Assembly (NCBI RefSeq): GCF_026262505.1
Contig: NC_067206.1
Location: 39,445,660 to 39,509,659 of the forward strand
DNA from: Trichomonas vaginalis G3
Taxonomy: Eukaryota > Parabasalia > Trichomonadida > Trichomonadidae
Direction of reading: 5' to 3'
DNA: 64,000 nucleotides
A model generated the notes under the pieces. It was not told the origin of the DNA, made no database searches, and saw only the letters and a program-made list of their open reading frames with translations. Below, one piece after another: positions 19,662 to 31,783 of this stretch; position 1 is the first letter of the stretch; every line of letters starts with the position of its first letter. The position numbers and the translations under genes are program-made.

Positions 19662-20480
19662 ATGAATTTTACAAAACCACCGTTACCCTTCTTTGGAAAT
19701 AAGAGTAGATGTAAAGATATTCTATTGAGAGAACTTAAGAAACTACCGAATGGTCTAACATTTGTAGATTTGTTCGGTGGAAGTTTCTATATATCCCATT
19801 TGTGCCATACAATATTCCCAGACTCAAAGATTATATGCAATGACTTCGACAACTATATGGACCGTCTCAAACATATACCAGACACAAACAAAATATTGAA
19901 AGAGTTAAAAGAAAAGATACCTATAGGTAAGATGGAACGTATACCATTAGATAACAAAAATATTGTGAGAGAGGTTTTGAAAAAAGCAGAATATATAGAC
20001 TGGGATAGTATATCTGCTAGACTATTATATAGTGGTGCTATAAGAGTTCATGACATTGAAACACTTATGTCAAAAGTTTTATATCTTAACTATACAAATG
20101 TTTTCAAAGAGGACATAGATAAATATATTGAGGGTATAGAGTTTGTGAGATGTCATTGGACAGATTTGTATGAAAAATATAAAGACAAGGAAAATGTTTT
20201 CTTTATAGTGGACCCGCCGTTCTATAACACATGGGATTTTCAATACCAAGTAGACTGGACTTTGAGAGACTCTTTAGAAACTTTAGACGTTTTACATAAC
20301 CATCCATGCTTTTACTTTACATCCGATAAAAGTGGTTTGGAAACCGTTATGAGATGGTTAGAGGACATACATGACTATGAGTTTAGATATGACAAGATAG
20401 AATATGAGAGAGGTCCTATAAACCGGAGAAAGTGTCATAACAAAGAAATTTTATTGGTAAGTAAATGTGGTTTGAAATAG
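19662..20480 (+). CDS. Dam-like (D12 class) adenine-N6 DNA methyltransferase in element B
   Basis: About 272 residues from the ATG at 19662, which follows TATATAAA; the longer open frame to 19581 adds a segment without support. D12-class motifs are in order: LPFFGNKSR (residues ~9-17, the FxGxK motif), TFVDLFGGSFY (AdoMet-binding motif I), and VDPPFYNTW (the DPPY-type catalytic motif IV). A C-terminal part (YEFRYDKIEYERG) fits the target-recognition end of the family. It transfers a methyl group to adenine N6 in DNA. Such genes are common in Polinton-like and giant viruses and in trichomonad elements. It probably marks the element's own DNA, or acts on host 6mA patterns; this is inference. 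A second, damaged copy lies in the right arm (about 24540-25430). Confidence 0.85.
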   Translation: MNFTKPPLPFFGNKSRCKDILLRELKKLPNGLTFVDLFGGSFYISHLCHTIFPDSKIICNDFDNYMDRLKHIPDTNKILKELKEKIPIGKMERIPLDNKNIVREVLKKAEYIDWDSISARLLYSGAIRVHDIETLMSKVLYLNYTNVFKEDIDKYIEGIEFVRCHWTDLYEKYKDKENVFFIVDPPFYNTWDFQYQVDWTLRDSLETLDVLHNHPCFYFTSDKSGLETVMRWLEDIHDYEFRYDKIEYERGPINRRKCHNKEILLVSKCGLK

Positions 20481-20650
20481 GACTACTTGTTTTAGGTTTT
20501 TTCCATTGTGTCATTTACTTATTTGACGTGGCAGAAAGATATAGAGAATATGACAGAAAATTAAAACTTACTTTATTCAGACCGGCGTTTCAAACTTGTT
20601 TAAGTTCAAGGTTTGGTCGTTACTTTCAAAGACTACCAGCCGTCGCGTAA
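20465..20650 (+). CDS. Possible small membrane peptide after the methyltransferase
   Basis: The frame begins 16 bases before the methyltransferase stop (MWFEIGLLVLGFFHCVIYLF, one hydrophobic span) and continues with a charged stretch (DVAERYREYDRKLKL). The distal third runs into error-rich sequence, so the true end is unknown. The start and hydrophobic segment are mirrored in the right arm near 24490-24570, which suggests a real gene of the repeat arm. Confidence 0.35.
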   Translation: MWFEIGLLVLGFFHCVIYLFDVAERYREYDRKLKLTLFRPAFQTCLSSRFGRYFQRLPAVA

Positions 20651-23600
20651 CTAAATATAAGACAACTCTGACAATAGCTAAAGAAGTGAAATGACGAGCT
20701 AAGCAATTCTTATCCCATGCGTAAAACTGTCAGTAAGGTTGGCAGTATTCATTTACTTTGTTCCCTGTGTTTGCGATTACCCTGACGCATGTTGTATTGT
20801 TTCCGATTCTCGCTGGGATGTGTTTGTCACCCCGTAGAAGGGAGAACACGCGGCAAAACCAAATTTTTAGCAAAGGCTGCCGTTTCAGAGTATCAGTCGG
20901 CGAATATCTTATTTACTGAACCGCGCCCGTCACCCCTAGTCTTTTTTTCAACCATTTTTACGTCTTCGGTTATTGTTAACATGCCGATATCCTTTACCTT
21001 TCATTCTGACCAAATCCCTTCTATTTAACATGGACCAATCAGATCTGGTATTATGTGTCTGTCATTATCCTTCTGAGAATTAGCTTAGAATTCTATCGTA
21101 TGGACTTTATGGTCTATTTTTAAGGTTTCACCGAAACTCGTTTATTGCACCTGTTGTCCTATTTGGAAGAGTTAAGGCACGGAATTACAAACAGACAACC
21201 TCCGAAATATCTAGAGGGTCGCTACCATCGCAAAACAGAGGCTTCACTCTATAACTTATATATATACACTATATTCAAGAAACCCAATATGACACACAAA
21301 TAGGTGATACTGTATCAAGGAAAGTTTCTAATATAATAATTTTATAACCGCGTTAAGGAAGCTCTTCTTTCATTTTCTTGAGTTGCCACTATAAATCGGC
21401 GAGACCAGAATGCGCCCAAGGTTCCTCCACTTCCTGGTTACCTCCGTCCATGACATCACACCCAGTCACCAACCTCTAATGTATACTCATCGTGTTATGT
21501 TCTCATCCGATGTTAAACCTTGTGAAAGTATAGAGGATATCCATTATAATAATCCCCCGTTATCTTCAACCCTCTAAATATCACAATTCCTCATCCTTAT
21601 CACCAACACACTTGCAGAGGAAGTGCTAAAAACCGGGTCCCTACGCCTGATATAGTACAACACGCCAACACCACCGCCTCACTTTTCCTGGCTCCTCCTA
21701 AAGCGCTTACTTTAATTTTTGATCACACCTTATGCAATACGATGTGATAATAGCAGGTACTTAGAATAACACTAAGTTAAAACTTGTCACCTCTGTCATT
21801 CACTTTCCGAACAGTTGTCCTTATTGTCAACATTACCTGTTTTAATCCGCATTATGTCACTCTCAAGCGAACTTGCGAGGTTTAGACAACCGATCCAGGC
21901 ATACGAGTACTGAGTTAACCCATGTTACCTGTGTCCACCTGAGTTTTGGGTATGTTCTATCTGTCCATGCGAGAATACAGTCTCTTGTTGCATCTACATA
22001 CTCTTTGTCAGCTCTGTTGTCAATATCTGCCTTCACAAAAGAAGTTCAATCTATAGTGTTCTCTTTAAAGTTCCTTTTGTTGGATTTTCACACAGACAGC
22101 AGTGGTGGTCTTACTGTCTTGAAACAGAAACTCTCTGTCATGGGTTTATCGTCAGTTTTAAGTTTCCTTCTTTCAATGACTCAGATATCTTAGAATAGTT
22201 TGAAAAGTTGTTTGTGTCTTATTTAGAGCTTGCACAATGAGTTGTCGGTTGTGTTGTATTTCTCTCATAGAACGTTCTTCGACATATTATTCTAGATAAA
22301 ATATGCTTCAATAGAGAAAAAGAAAAATTCAAGAGTTGCTACAACTAAACCATTAGATGAACTTTTTACTAATGTCGGTCAAAAGTTGAGACAGAGACCG
22401 TAAAGCATGAAGGCTATCTTTTGACTACCCACTAAGATGGCCCAACAAAGGCCAAAGGACTAACGAAGGCCGCCCTATACGAAACGTTCAACAAGCAAAC
22501 ACGCACCCTCCGTTGGCTAATAAAACCGAATAAAGTGCGAGTTCAGAAAAAGACACCATACAGTTTTTCCCATTACCCGCCGGTCGCCTCTCCTCCCGCA
22601 AAAATTCGCGAACTTTGACCTACTAAACAACAGGCAAAAAAAAACAATACAGTACTGAGAACACCATTTCAAACCAGGTGCGCCAAAACCTTTTACAAGT
22701 GAATTTCTTGTAAATTAACCAACAGCAGAAATACTTCACAAGCTTTTCGACCACGAGTAAATAAACGATATCTCATCTCGAATATCCAAAAACGCAAAAG
22801 GAATACAACACGTTTGCGACGAGGCACGAGACCGCGCACGTTGACAACAAAAAATTCCTCAAGGCCATATATAGTGACCGCCCAGGCAAAAAATAGCCAC
22901 ACTCGCTGCCTAAAGATCAATAGAATAGGAAGGACCTTGAAGAGAAGAACGTATTACATATTATCAACCAGGTGATAACAACTTGAACTAAGGAGCTATA
23001 GATTTTTAGAGACGGATGTTAAAATCAAGCCGAGCGAAAGAATACCTCCAACGTGGCACAACGCGCCGGCACGAGCTTATAAAAATGAAGTCAGAGGAAA
23101 AACACCCGACAAATCAAACGTATGAAACAAGGTAGTTTATCCGAAACTCAGAAGCCACCATATTATCAACATTCGGATAAAGCCTTCCGATTTTCCTGAA
23201 CCCAAGTGCACCAACAGAACTCCTTCTCCTTAATGCTTAGCCAATCCACCAGTGAACTAAAATGACACGCAAACAAACACCCTGAACACAAGACAACATA
23301 CCCACACTCAAAGCACAAGGTGGAAGATTAGAATCTTCAGACAACTGAAATCTCCCACATGGTATAGTAGACGCAAGTTTAACAGAACAACAATAAAGCA
23401 CACGACACACAGAACACACGATAGTCTAACATCCAAATATACCATGCCGTAATTCACTCACCTAGCAAGCGTAATCGTAACTAATAGCAAGCCACCGAGT
23501 GACCCTAACACACATACTTCAGACTAACCGTGCCGAAGACAGAAATATACCAGAAACCACCATCATGATTCATTGAATGAGCGCAACCCAAGGTGTTGAG

Positions 23601-24480
23601 GACGCCAATCTCGTAGCCAAGCGTGTAGACGCTGGTGGTCGCATGTCACGATGAGGATGTCATAGACAGGGAGACTGATGCTCTGAATTGCAGTGCGTTT
23701 CAGTGCATACTAATACAACGAAACCCGAACCTGACTCTTTTACCAACTATCCTTTTTGACTCGGTTACAACAACTTCCTCCTTCCTACGGTTCTATTTCT
23801 TCCCGATGCCTCCACTCAAACCTACAATAATCGCAAACCATATAATACAGAACACCACACCCGCAAATTATCTATTAATAACTCCAAATGAGCAACCAAA
23901 GACCCAAGATCCTTCTTGAGCCGACGCCCATAACTATGTAAACAATCTGAACATGTAAGCACGCCTGCCTAAGATCTCTTCAACGATCTAACTGAGCCAC
24001 TCTCAGTATGTCACGTGCCACAATTCTAACATGAGGCTGCATAATATCCTAACTTTCTCCCTCCTGGGTAAGAACCCAACCGACACACTCGCTGCGCGTC
24101 AACCTTCTGTGTATCTGACGATCAAGAACCACCACCCGAGAACTAACGTTGGTGCCGTGGATATTCCCCCAACTGCTGTCAAGGTGATCTTGCGCCTACC
24201 CACTACAAACATAACGTCAACCGGTATGCTCATATTTGCATACCATGGTGGCCAAACCTAACGCAAGCGTCATTTGACATTAGCGGCAGTTTGCATTTGT
24301 ACATCTGTTGGCACTCTGACCATAGTTTGCCATGCAGTGTATTCTAACTTCATTTGGAATTTCTCTGGTTTCTGGTCAGGTTGCTGTGCATTCGCTAAGT
24401 TCTGCTGCGTCCATTTAATATTAGATAAAAATACTCTTACGAGCTACAAATACGTGGACATTTGCAGCATTGTTCAAATC
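20651..24480. other. Error-rich centre of element B, no intact gene
   Basis: Base composition shifts (less AT-rich, many short mixed words) and no open frame has coding character. Around 21.9-22.45 kb the sequence matches, in reverse complement and with many small differences, the fibre-gene start region at about 41.2-41.6 kb. The rest has no recognisable content. The texture is that of unpolished long-read sequence rather than of slow decay. Confidence 0.5.
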
Positions 24481-25592
24481 TCAAATTCTCTATATCTTTC
24501 TGCCACGTCAAATAAGTAAATTGACACAATGGAAAAAACCTAAAAACAAGTAGTCCTATTTTCAAACCACATTATTATAAGTAAAATTCTTTGTTTGACA
24601 CTTTCTCACGTTATAGGACCACTCTCATATTCTAATCTTACGTATCTAAACTCAATAGTCATGTATGTCCTCTAACCATTCACATACACGGTTTCCAAAC
24701 CACTTTTATCGGATGTAAAACGTCAAAACGATGGCGACTGCGTTATGTAAACAAACGATCAATAAAAGTTATGCTAACAAAGTCTGCTCGCCGAAATCAT
24801 CTACTAGAAGTAGTGGAGGAAAACCCAAGTGTTAGTAGAAGCGGCAAAAGACAAACATATTTCACTTCAACCACATTTGTCAAACTCTGTCCATATGCTT
24901 TAAACATCTCATGAACTACCCAAACTCTATTACCCTCAATATCATTTTTCTAACATGCTTTCTTTAACAAACACCATTTTGTATAGTTAAGATATAAACA
25001 CTTTGGTGACATAAGTGTGCTACAAATGACTCAAATGAATATAAGCCCACCTACACATAATAGGCAGGACAAGCAGTATACTAAGACAACCGCAAACGTA
25101 TCTTTCTGCCTGTTTCAGAAAACTCTCTGACCGAGTATTTGTCTTTCATAACTGGTAACGTCCACATTACACTATAGGTATCTTTTCTTTTAACTCTTTC
25201 AATATATTTGTGTCTGGAATATTTGAGACGGTTCATATAGTTGTCGAAGTCATTGCATATAATCTTTGAGTCAGGAAATATTGTATGGCACAAATGAGAT
25301 ATATAGAAACTTCCACCGAACAAGTCTACAAATGTTAGACCATTCGGTAGTTTCTTAAGTTCTCAATAGAATATCTTTACATCTACTCTTTTCCAAAGAA
25401 GGTAACGGTGGTTTGTAAATTCATTTTATATATATAATAAAAATGTTTTTTCCTGAAAAGTGACAGAAAAGTGACAAAACATGAAAACAATATATATTTT
25501 GTGAAAAGCTCCTGGAAGACCCGTATATAAGAACTTCATTATACTAAAACATCTTCAGGGGCTAGAGGGGCGCAGCCCTGGAAGCCCCACTA

Positions 25593-25622
<30 letters not shown>
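24481..25622. repeat. Right arm of element B: inverted, damaged copy of the left arm
   Basis: Reverse-complement of about 19374-20560, with the methyltransferase region recognisable (for example 25240-25440 against 19660-19850) but heavily altered in 24.55-25.2 kb. It ends in a nested hairpin 25558-25588 and T28 at 25595-25622. The outer stem GGGGCT/AGCCCC is unchanged, while the inner stem here is GGGC-GCA-GCCC rather than GGCAC/GTGCC. Confidence 0.7.
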
Positions 25623-25625
<3 letters not shown>

Positions 25626-25832
25626 TTTGTTGATTCATTCCTCCTTTTTCTCAAATAAAATAATCATGATCATAAATCAATCATCAAAGCGAAAAACAAG
25701 AGATATTGGATGAACATATTTATTTTAGTTTATGAGCTTAAGAATTCTCACTCTTATATAGTGAAATGAAAGAATGAAAAAAATAATCAAAATATTTTGG
25801 TTTACTTCTCACTTAAGTTAAAAAGTGCAAGA
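25623..25832. other. Host intergenic sequence
   Basis: AT-rich sequence between the element end and the ABC transporter remainder. No gene or signal recognised. Confidence 0.5.
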
Positions 25833-26710
25833 TCACACGTTTTCATCATCCACATACATTCTGTAAAGCACATTTTCGAGCTGCTCAACAATATGTTGAA
25901 TGATCTCATGTGGAAATTATCCTGATTTTGCCTCAATCAATAAAGCTTTGTAACTATCATCACACAAACAGAACAAAATGTATCTTCATGATATATTGGA
26001 CATGATGTATGCTCCTTGAATCTTTGATTTCATCCAATCAAGCAACTCATTTTTGTATTTCTTGTCTTCTTCATTATTAAACATTGGAGTTAATCTGTAT
26101 CCGCAATGGAACTTACTTCTCAATTCATTTGGAGTTCCTTCGAAGATCAATTCTCCACTTCTCATCACAAGCATTCTGCTGGAAAGAATTCCTGCTTCTT
26201 CAATAGAATGAGTACTTACAATTGATGTGATATTGTAACCTGAAATTGCTTTCCATATTTCCTGTCTAATGCTTGCATCCATTCAAGCTGTTGGCTCATC
26301 CAAAATGACCAGCTTTGGATTTCCAATGAAAGCGATTGCAGTACAAAGTTTTCTCTTTTGGCCGCCACTCAATGTTGCTGCTTTCATGTTTTCGAGTCCT
26401 TCTAATCGGAAGTTACTCAAGCTATGATCAATAACTTCTTTCAGTTTAGTATTTTCGACGCCTCTTATTGTTGCAAAGAATTCAAGGTGCTTGTAAACAT
26501 TCAATCTTTCAAACAAAATGTTTTCTTGGTAACAAATTCCTAAATGTTGTTGCAATGAGCTGAATCCAGAAACGCATTTCTCACCAAATATTTTAAGATC
26601 ACCTTTATCACTACTGATGCTCCCTGTCATTGCATTCAACAAAGTACTTTTTCCTGAGCCATTAGGACCAATCAAAACAGTCACATCTCCTTTATCAATT
26701 GAAAGAGAAA
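25833..26710 (-). pseudogene. ABCA-type transporter, nucleotide-binding domain (C-terminal part)
   Basis: Carries Walker A (GPNGSGKST), Q-loop (GICYQENILF), the ABC signature (LSGGQKRKL), Walker B and D-loop (LVILDEPTA ... MDA), and the switch His (VSTHSIEEA), followed by the usual ABCA C-terminal extension. It is the missing end of the transporter whose membrane part lies at 43350-44772; the two were probably one gene before the gap and the inserted material. An in-frame TGA sits in the D-loop at 26280-26282, where the family has Gly (GGA to TGA would explain it), and the extension after 25986 is not in one frame. Either a host pseudogene or local sequence error. Confidence 0.75.
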
Positions 26711-26735
26711 NNNNNNNNNNNNNNNNNNNNNNNNN
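26711..26735. other. Assembly gap of 25 N
   Basis: Exactly 25 undetermined bases. The about 40 bases before (26671-26710) and after (26736-26775) are the same sequence with one base of difference, so the two flanks overlap: the gap is not a real distance. A fixed 25-N gap is how some long-read gap fillers mark an over-filled gap; the specific tool is a guess. Confidence 0.9.
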
Positions 26736-26775
26736 TCAAAACAGTCACATTCTCCTTTATCAATTGAAAGAGAAA

Positions 26776-28196
26776 CATTACGAAGAGCATGAACAGGGGT
26801 AGAACCTTTATATGTTTTATCTAAACCAATAACTTCAATGAAATTTTGACCTTCTTTTCAACCAATCGTTTTCTTCTAAACGAAATAGTTGTTCCAAGCT
26901 GTCAAAGAGAATATGTTTGAAAATCCAATTGGTGTGCTGAACCACAATTCCTAAGGCATTAAAATGTTCAACAAGAAAAGAGAAGTAAGTAATACACCAA
27001 ATGAAACCACAAGTTATTCCTAATATAACCCAAGAATTCTTTCCATCTCAATAAAATTTCCATATTTTTAATTGTAAATGGATAATTAAATACTTTCGAA
27101 ATCATGATGTTGTCTATGAACATTGTTGAAATCCATTGTGGAAGGAACATCATTATTGATGCATAATGCAAGATATTTGTTGTACATCAGCCATTGTAAA
27201 ATTGATGTTGGTATAACGCTCAAAATCAAAAATATTTGCAGTGAAATATATCTTGTATTTTTTGATAATTGCAAATGGAATTGCATTCAAAAAGAAAACT
27301 AATAATAAAGAACTAATGGAATTACGAATAAAAGAATGAGAAGAAGTTTGATCCTTGCCGAATCCAAATATAAAATAATTGTTACTAAAAAAACATTTAA
27401 AGCTATCGAAATTTGAATTCAATTGTCAAATTCGCAAAGAAATTGTGTTTTCATAAGCTCCTGATATCTTAAGAAGCAATAGTTGCTTTGTCTCTCTAGC
27501 TCTGCATTTCAAATATTGAAATAATGAATGAAACTGTGATTCCTGCTGCTACAAGCCATTCAATAAATACATTAAATGAAATCCGTTCTCTCGGAAGAAG
27601 ACATTCTCGCGCATAATAATTGCGTCGTAACATTCGATATCATTCTCGCCGATCTCTTTACAAATGTGTCAGTAAATTCATCAAAAGAAGTACCATAGAA
27701 CCAAGCGTATTTAGTAATATTTAGGTTTGCTGTAATATTTGTAGAAATACTTCTCTTTCTGTCTACTTTGATAGACATTAATTCTTTGTAGATTGAATAG
27801 TTGTCAAATTCGCTTTCATTATCAAAAATTATACTATAATTTGAATAATTCGCAAGAAAAGTTGTTAAATCATTTCTTGGATAATAAAATCGAGCGGAAT
27901 CCATAAAAATTTTCAATCCAAGAAAAATTATTAATATCTTGATTATCATACCAGTAATCAAATTCCCTATAGTGACCTTTTCATCTTTGTGGTCACTGCA
28001 TCAGACGCTGTTGGTATTGTTAGACATAATGAAATCACTATTATGCCAAAACATGTTGAGAAATAAAATCCATTCTGTGAAAACGGACATCAAACAATAT
28101 TTTCAAAGTAAGCCTTATAAATAAGGAACTGCGCATTGCTGGTATACAATTCTGGCTTTGCAATAAAGCTCCGTCTTGAAGAGATGAGTCTCTCAT
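26776..28196 (-). pseudogene. Noisy copy of the ABCA-type membrane part (see 43350-44772)
   Basis: Same host sequence as 43350-44772 with many small insertions, so no long frame remains. Unlike the clean copy, its 3' side runs on into the proper nucleotide-binding domain sequence (CATTACGAAGAG preceded by GAAA) up to the N gap. This shows what the undisturbed gene looks like at that point. Confidence 0.75.
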
Positions 28197-28422
28197 TTAA
28201 TGGCTAGTTTCAATTATTAAACATCAATTCTGACATGATCCAAATTTTCAGAAATTTTGAGTGGAAGTTCACGGTGGAATGATCTGAAATACCGATACCG
28301 AAAATTAGTTCTTCTTAATCACCTGGTCATTGTTATTAATTTCATCCGAAATGTTTTTTACTTCATCTCAAAAAATAGAGCTTTCAATTTTTTAGATCTT
28401 TCAATTAAAACCACTTATAAGC

Positions 28423-30803
28423 ATGAGCGTGAAATTGTTTAAGAATCAAACTCACGGAATCATGTACAGGAGACTGCTTGTATATTTGGAACTCCAAGTT
28501 TTCTTTTCTGATCAATTTTATTTTTTCATTATTTGTTGCTGGCCTCTTTGGAATTATTGCAACATTGGTTCATGGATCGTAAAACCTCGTGGCGCACAAG
28601 GATTGGAATTTACCAATTTTGATCCAAATAATTTAACATTTGGAAAGAATATCTTATAAAAATTGCACAAAATGCGACGAAGATTCAAAACAGATTATCA
28701 GAAAAGTTTTCTTATTTCATCAAAAAAGACTTAATACTGATTTACAATATATGATTTGATTAATTTTGAAGATTTTAATGATTATCAATACGAGAGGGTA
28801 TTAGATCCAAGAAAGTTATCTAATATACCATTAGCATTCCAAGTTTATGAAAATTCATCAATAATTAAAGAAAATGGTGTTCCAGAAGGAGAATTAAATC
28901 TTAGATTTTCTTCACAACTTAACGTATTCTGACACAGCTTTGAAACTGTTTAATAGAGCATTACTTGAAATTTTGTTTGATGAATTGGGAGAAAAAGGAG
29001 ATGTTGATGTTTCATTAACTGTCCATGATGAAAGACAGTTGTTTTTAGATACTAATATTGAATCAACATATGAATTGATCGTGCCTTATTTCATGCCATT
29101 TGCCTTAGTAAATAATTGCAGCAATTTTATGCATAAAACAATTCAAGATATCAAAACACCTGTTCGACCTTACATGATATCATGTGGACTCTCAAGATTT
29201 ACTTATTGGACAGGAATCGTTATTGTTGATTAATAATCATGACAATCTTTCAACTTATGTTTTTGTTTATTTATTATTCGATAGGAATATTAATCTTTCA
29301 AGATGTTGTAGCCAAAACACTATTTCTTAATTGGTTCTGCTCGATTTTTACCTCTCTTCTATACATATTTTGGTCATTTCTTATCAAAGAACTGCAGGTG
29401 CAATGTTTTTGTTATTCAAACTTGTCAATTCTTATGACAATCTTAATTACTTCATTCTCATTTAGAGAAAGTCAATACCAGCAGTTTATTCAATATTAAC
29501 ATTGATTTGTCCTTCGGAAACTGTTTGGAGTTTTTTGGAGGATTTCGAAAACATTTCGTTGTATTATCCAGATTTTACCAAAGAATATTGATTTCTTCAA
29601 ACAAGGAAAATATGTTTTGAATATAATGTATGCATCTGTGTTTGTTTACCCATTGATCATTGGCTTGTTGAATTTTGGTGAAGGTAATCAGTCATAAGAT
29701 ATCAAAAATGTCATTTGAATCACATATCGATGATTTTCGTGCGATAAAAGAAAATCTCCAATCACTGAAGAAATCCATTCAAATGGAAAAACAATGTGAG
29801 AGATCAACCTAATGATTATGCAATAAGAATATTCAATGTTTCTAAAATATTCAAAATATACAAAAGGTCAGCAATTTGCGCTGTTAATCAAGTGTCATTA
29901 GGCATTAAGGACAAATCAATTTTCGGTTTCTTGGGATCAAATGGTGCTGGAAAGACAACATTGATGAAAATGATACTTAAAGAAATTCCTATTTCAAGTG
30001 GTACTATCGAGATCAACGGCCAAAATGTTGAGACAATCTAAAATTACAAATGTTGCAGTTTTGTCCCCAATTTGATGATCATTTGACAGAACAATTAACT
30101 GGACGTCAGAACATATGAATATCTTCTGCTATTTGTTAATAAGAGTGGAAAGGAAGCATAATGAATTGATAAACAGAATAATTGAAGTTATGGATTATCT
30201 CAACATGTCGACAAAAAAGATTAAAGATATGTCAGGAGGAAATAGAAGAAAATGTGCAGCATTCAATTCCATTCTTATCAAGATTATAAAAACTATTTTA
30301 TTAGATGAACCAACATCTTCTTTTGGATCAATTGCAAGACATCATATGCATGAGTTGATCAACCAGTACAAAGGCGAAAGAACTTTCATGTTATGCACAC
30401 ATTTGTTGGATGAAGCGCGAAAGCTTGTGTGATAACATTTCAATTATGTCTAGTGGCTGTATATTTACAGTTTGGAAACACACAATACTTGTCAAACAAG
30501 TTCGGAACTGAATGAAAGATTGATTTGTTGTTTAAATTCTGGAGACAAAAAAGAAATTGAAAAAGTTAAGGTATTCATTGCAGTAAATATTCCTTCGCTA
30601 TTTTATCAATGGAAAGGAAAGGTTCAATGATATATTCAGTCCCAAGTCAGAGTGTTTCTATCACAGATCTTTTTGAAATCCTTCAGAAAAAGAAAAGACA
30701 GCGAAATTGGCATCAAATTTTCACTTGTTCATGTTCAACATTGGAAAAAGTTTTCATGGAAATAGTTATGAGATCAGAAATAAAGGCACAGAAGAAAAAA
30801 TAA
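28423..30803 (+). pseudogene. Noisy copy of the ABCA-type transporter (see 45000-47378)
   Basis: Colinear with the clean gene. Short frames preserve Walker A (GSNGAGKTT), the MSGGNRRK signature and the DEPTSS stretch, separated by insertions. The in-frame TGA seen in the clean copy after FGTE is present here too (ACTGAATGAAAG near 30510), so that one is not a random read error. Confidence 0.75.
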
Positions 30804-31184
30804 ATGAACCAAAATGGCGACACATCTCGAGCAGTGACTCTCATAAAGAATGATTTAAATATGATACCAGCTTTTATTATTATTAAAATCTCTGCTGTTG
30901 ACTAAACTTCTTACTTCATTAATATTTATTTTTGTTTCGAGGAGAAGCATTTTTATAATTTCTAATTATGGTATTTGATTTGATGAAAAAGTGAATCAAA
31001 TATAATAATTGTTACATCAGAAAGGTCTTTAAATTATATAATGTTTTTAGTTAATTCATATTCAAAAAAAACTAATTAAAAAATACCAGGATAATTGTAG
31101 TAAAAAAGGATGAAAGAGACATTAGTATTATTAATATAACATAAAGATAATCGTAAACTTTTGCCACAATAATTGTAAACAAAA

Positions 31185-31783
31185 TTAGCAGCATCCGCCA
31201 GAATTTGCTTTCCCTATTTTTGAGCTGTGTATCAGCTTCTAGCTTCTTTCCGCTTCTGAAAACTTCTGAGGCTGTGAATAGAAAGAGATTTTCGACTCCT
31301 TCGCCGGATAAAGCAGAAACCATAAAAATACCAATGAATTGGTCTCCATATTTGTTGTTTACTTTCTCCATTGTATTACTGCTGATTCTGAAAGATCAAT
31401 CTTATTTATTGCCAAAAATCAATGGCGCGGCAACAGGATCACATGCATTGCTGACGTTTTCAATCCATTTTGGTATAGCGTCAAATGATACTGAATCATT
31501 TATTGCGCAAACAATAATCGCAAGTGGACGAATTTCTTGCATAAATGGGCATAAGAGCTTGAAATTCTTCCTGTCCTGCAGTATCCCAAACAAATAAATC
31601 GACCAAGACCTTCGGATATTTTCAACTCTTTTCCTGGAATGATTGCTGCAATCGCTTGATTTCGTTATTGGTGAAAATTGGTTAGCTTACCCATCTGTTG
31701 ATAATGGATGTCTTTCCTGTTCCGGAGTTTCCGAGTAAAACAACTTTTAAAATGGCGGGACGTTTTCCTGCTTCGGATGACAT
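31185..31783 (-). pseudogene. Noisy copy of the Rab-like GTPase (see 47754-48341)
   Basis: Same gene as the clean copy with scattered small insertions; the frame is lost in several places. Probably not a separate locus. Confidence 0.75.

Larger units (their letters stand above)
19353..25622. mobile_element. Element B: small element with hairpin/poly-T inverted ends
   Basis: Bounded by A21 plus nested hairpin on the left (19353-19412) and nested hairpin plus T28 on the right (25558-25622), matching the right end of element A in inverted fashion. The left ~1.2 kb carries a Dam-like methyltransferase. The right ~1.1 kb is an error-rich reverse-complement of the left arm, and the middle is error-rich sequence that includes a reversed fragment of a fibre-type gene (about 21.9-22.45 kb). 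Either a shortened Polinton/PLV-type copy with long inverted repeats, or a larger copy whose centre was poorly assembled. The left arm looks whole; the rest is broken throughout. No clear target-site duplication was found. Confidence 0.6.

Noticed and set aside
20651-24520. Short open frames in the error-rich centre of element B (for example 21873-22193, 23635-23919)
   Set aside because: No coding character or motif; the sequence there is unreliable.
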